The position numbers and the translations under genes were made by a program. Source: Zingiber officinale (lineage: Eukaryota; Streptophyta; Magnoliopsida; Zingiberales; Zingiberaceae). Taken from it: DNA of 64,000 bases. Shown piece by piece: positions 62,420 to 64,000 of this stretch (position 1 is its first letter; every line of letters starts with the position of its first letter). The notes beneath the pieces were generated by a model that was not told the DNA's origin, searched no databases, and saw nothing but the letters and a program-made list of their open reading frames with translations. The stretch lies in contig NW_024589857.1 in the NCBI RefSeq assembly GCF_018446385.1, forward strand, positions 186,001 to 250,000, written 5' to 3'.

Positions 62420-63409
62420 ATAGAGTTTCTTTCCTCTTCCACCCCTTCTCCATTCACATATATGCAAGTTTAGGAAATGCAAGAAATGTTTTGATTTCTC
62501 AGCTTCAATAGCACCTTCAAAGCTCTTTCAATATGAAAGACCTAGGTCCTTTATGCTATTTTTAGGCCTTGAAGTGAACTCTACAACGACTGGTATTTTC
62601 TTAAATTAGCATAAATACATTTAGGAGATAATTACATTGGCAGGTCTTCAAGATGGTCGATTTGTTGATACTCCCTTAGAAGTGAATGTTAAATATTTCG
62701 TGATGAGGGTGATTTTCTTCCTGATCCCTCCTTATATAGACATTTAGTGGGGAACTTGAATGATCTAACTATTACTCGGCCTGACATTTCTTTTGCTGTC
62801 TAACAAGTTAGCCAATTTATGCAGGCCTCTCGACACCTTCACTTGGTTGTTGTTCGTCGCATTGTTCATTATTTGCAAGACACTTCTACCAAAGGTCTTT
62901 TCTTTCCTATGAATTCTCCTATTCACTTGGTTGCATATAGTGATGTTGATTGGATTGGTTGTTCTGATACTCAACATTCCATTACTGGCTGGTGCATGTT
63001 CATTGGTAATTTTCTTATCTTTTGAAAAAGTAAGAAGCAAGATCGGATGTCAAAATCCTCCACGGAGTTTGAATATCATGCTATGTGCTCTGCATGTTCT
63101 GAGATTGTTTGGCTTCGAGGATTGTTCGGTGAGCTTGAGTTTCCTTAAATGGAACCTACTCTGCTTCATGCGGATAATACTAGTGCTATCCAAATTACAG
63201 CTAATCCAGTGTTTCACGAGCGTACCAAGTACATAGAAGTAGATTATCACTCTATTCGTGAAGCATATGATGCCCATGTCATTTTTCTACCTCATATCAC
63301 CACTGTTCAACATACTGTTGATGTTTTTACTAAGGCTCTCTCACGACAACGACATCATTTTTAAGTTACCAAATTGATGCTTTCTGATCATCCAACATCA
63401 ATTTGAGAG
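62420..63409 (+). mobile_element. Copia pol remnant: RT end and RNase H
   Basis: The plus strand carries the 3' part of a Copia polyprotein: MKDLGPL near 62530, then [87 protein letters not shown] and FTKALSRQRHHF. A purine-rich TTTGAGAGGGA at about 63400-63410 may be the polypurine tract. Broken, with several breaks; upstream integrase and the rest of RT are absent. It is a different element from the minus-strand gag to its left. Confidence 0.85.
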
Positions 63410-64000
63410 GGATATCAATGGCAAAGATTATGACACTATTAAGATTATGGTAGAAATTATGGCTGATATTTCAAGATCTAATTTATCATAAGAAAAATGA
63501 TATGCTCAAAGAAAAAATCTCAAGGAAAAGTTCAATGATAGACACATAAAATGATGAAGCCCACAAAAAGTGAAATGGTGGGTCATGAATTTATATGTTG
63601 TTGGTTGCTACTCGGAAAACCCAATGGCTCCACTGTACAAAAATTTTGTACATGATCTGAACCTTTCCTGGCTACCATTTGTCCTTTTAAGTTAAACTTG
63701 TATCTCCTGCGGAACTTAACACGTTTGATTTCAAGTTTAACTTATATGTTCTTTTAGGTTTAGATTTGGATCTCCTGCGGAACTTAACACGTTTGATCCA
63801 AATCACCTAGGTTATAAATTCAATTAAATATTAGTTTCCAAAATTGGCTTCCAGTACTGCATGGCGAGGCACTTGGCCTTCTTGGGTATGAGAGGAACCA
63901 CCACCGACTAGACAAAGCCTTTTAAGGAAAGTTAATATTTAATTTCCTTATATAACTCTAGGTTAACCAAAAGGAACAATCAAATCACAAGGAAAAAAGA
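63410..64000 (+). repeat. Probable 3' LTR start of the Copia remnant
   Basis: Follows the polypurine-like tract at the expected place. It contains a direct repeat CTCCTGCGGAACTTAACACG at about 63704 and 63773 and a near-palindrome TGTACAAAAATTTTGTACA at about 63636. No second LTR is in view, so this is inference from position. Confidence 0.4.

Noticed and set aside
1-64000. tRNA, rRNA or CRISPR-like arrays
   Set aside because: I looked for tRNA T-arm and intron-split patterns and for regularly spaced repeats with unique spacers; the tandem arrays found have no unique spacers and no tRNA gene could be folded.

Overview
This window is nuclear DNA of a flowering plant, most likely a monocot. 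All genes are eukaryotic and intron-rich with GT-AG introns. Several first exons are strongly GC-rich and fall to AT-rich 3' exons (for example 5651-6211, 29450-29669 and 36912-37079), a gradient typical of monocots. The repeats are plant LTR elements of the Copia class, RTE-type LINEs, PIF/Harbinger and Mutator elements. I cannot name the species; Zingiberales is only a guess.

Gene-rich half (1-39007). 1-4800 (+) holds the last seven exons of cytosolic histidyl-tRNA synthetase. 5651-13260 (+) is a complete 17-exon UPL4-type HECT ubiquitin ligase (1502 aa by my splicing). 17524-19887 (-) is a complete seven-exon RNase P/MRP subunit POP4/p29 (313 aa). 29450-34385 (+) is an eight-exon ubiquilin/DSK2 shuttle protein (533 aa). 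35512-36232 (-) is a gutted SR-protein-kinase pseudogene. 36614-39007 (+) is a seven-exon RAB5-type GTPase (RABF2, 200 aa). UPL4 and DSK2 both belong to the ubiquitin-proteasome system and HisRS and POP4 to tRNA metabolism, but nothing in the layout suggests co-regulation.

Between POP4 and DSK2 sits a clean 7.3-kb LTR element (21507-28783, minus orientation) with 5-bp target duplications, a tRNA-Met type primer site, a polypurine tract and a single long gag frame, but no pol. Its LTRs carry arrays of small self-complementary repeats.

Repeat-rich half (39008-64000). This holds no recognisable host gene. It has a 1.04-kb fold-back element inside a short tandem duplication, a Harbinger-like element keeping only its Myb/trihelix ORF, a Tourist-like element with TTA target duplications that carries about 750 bp of purine-rich minisatellite, an old broken caulimovirid-like copy, fragments of several Copia elements, two solo LTRs with target duplications, and two RTE LINE copies with complementary internal deletions. 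The insertions are nested (LTR in LINE, LTR in palindromic repeat), so relative ages can be read.

No previously undescribed biological system is convincingly present. The most unusual structures are the hairpin-repeat arrays in the LTRs, the fold-back element with an empty-site paralogue beside it, and the polypurine MITE.
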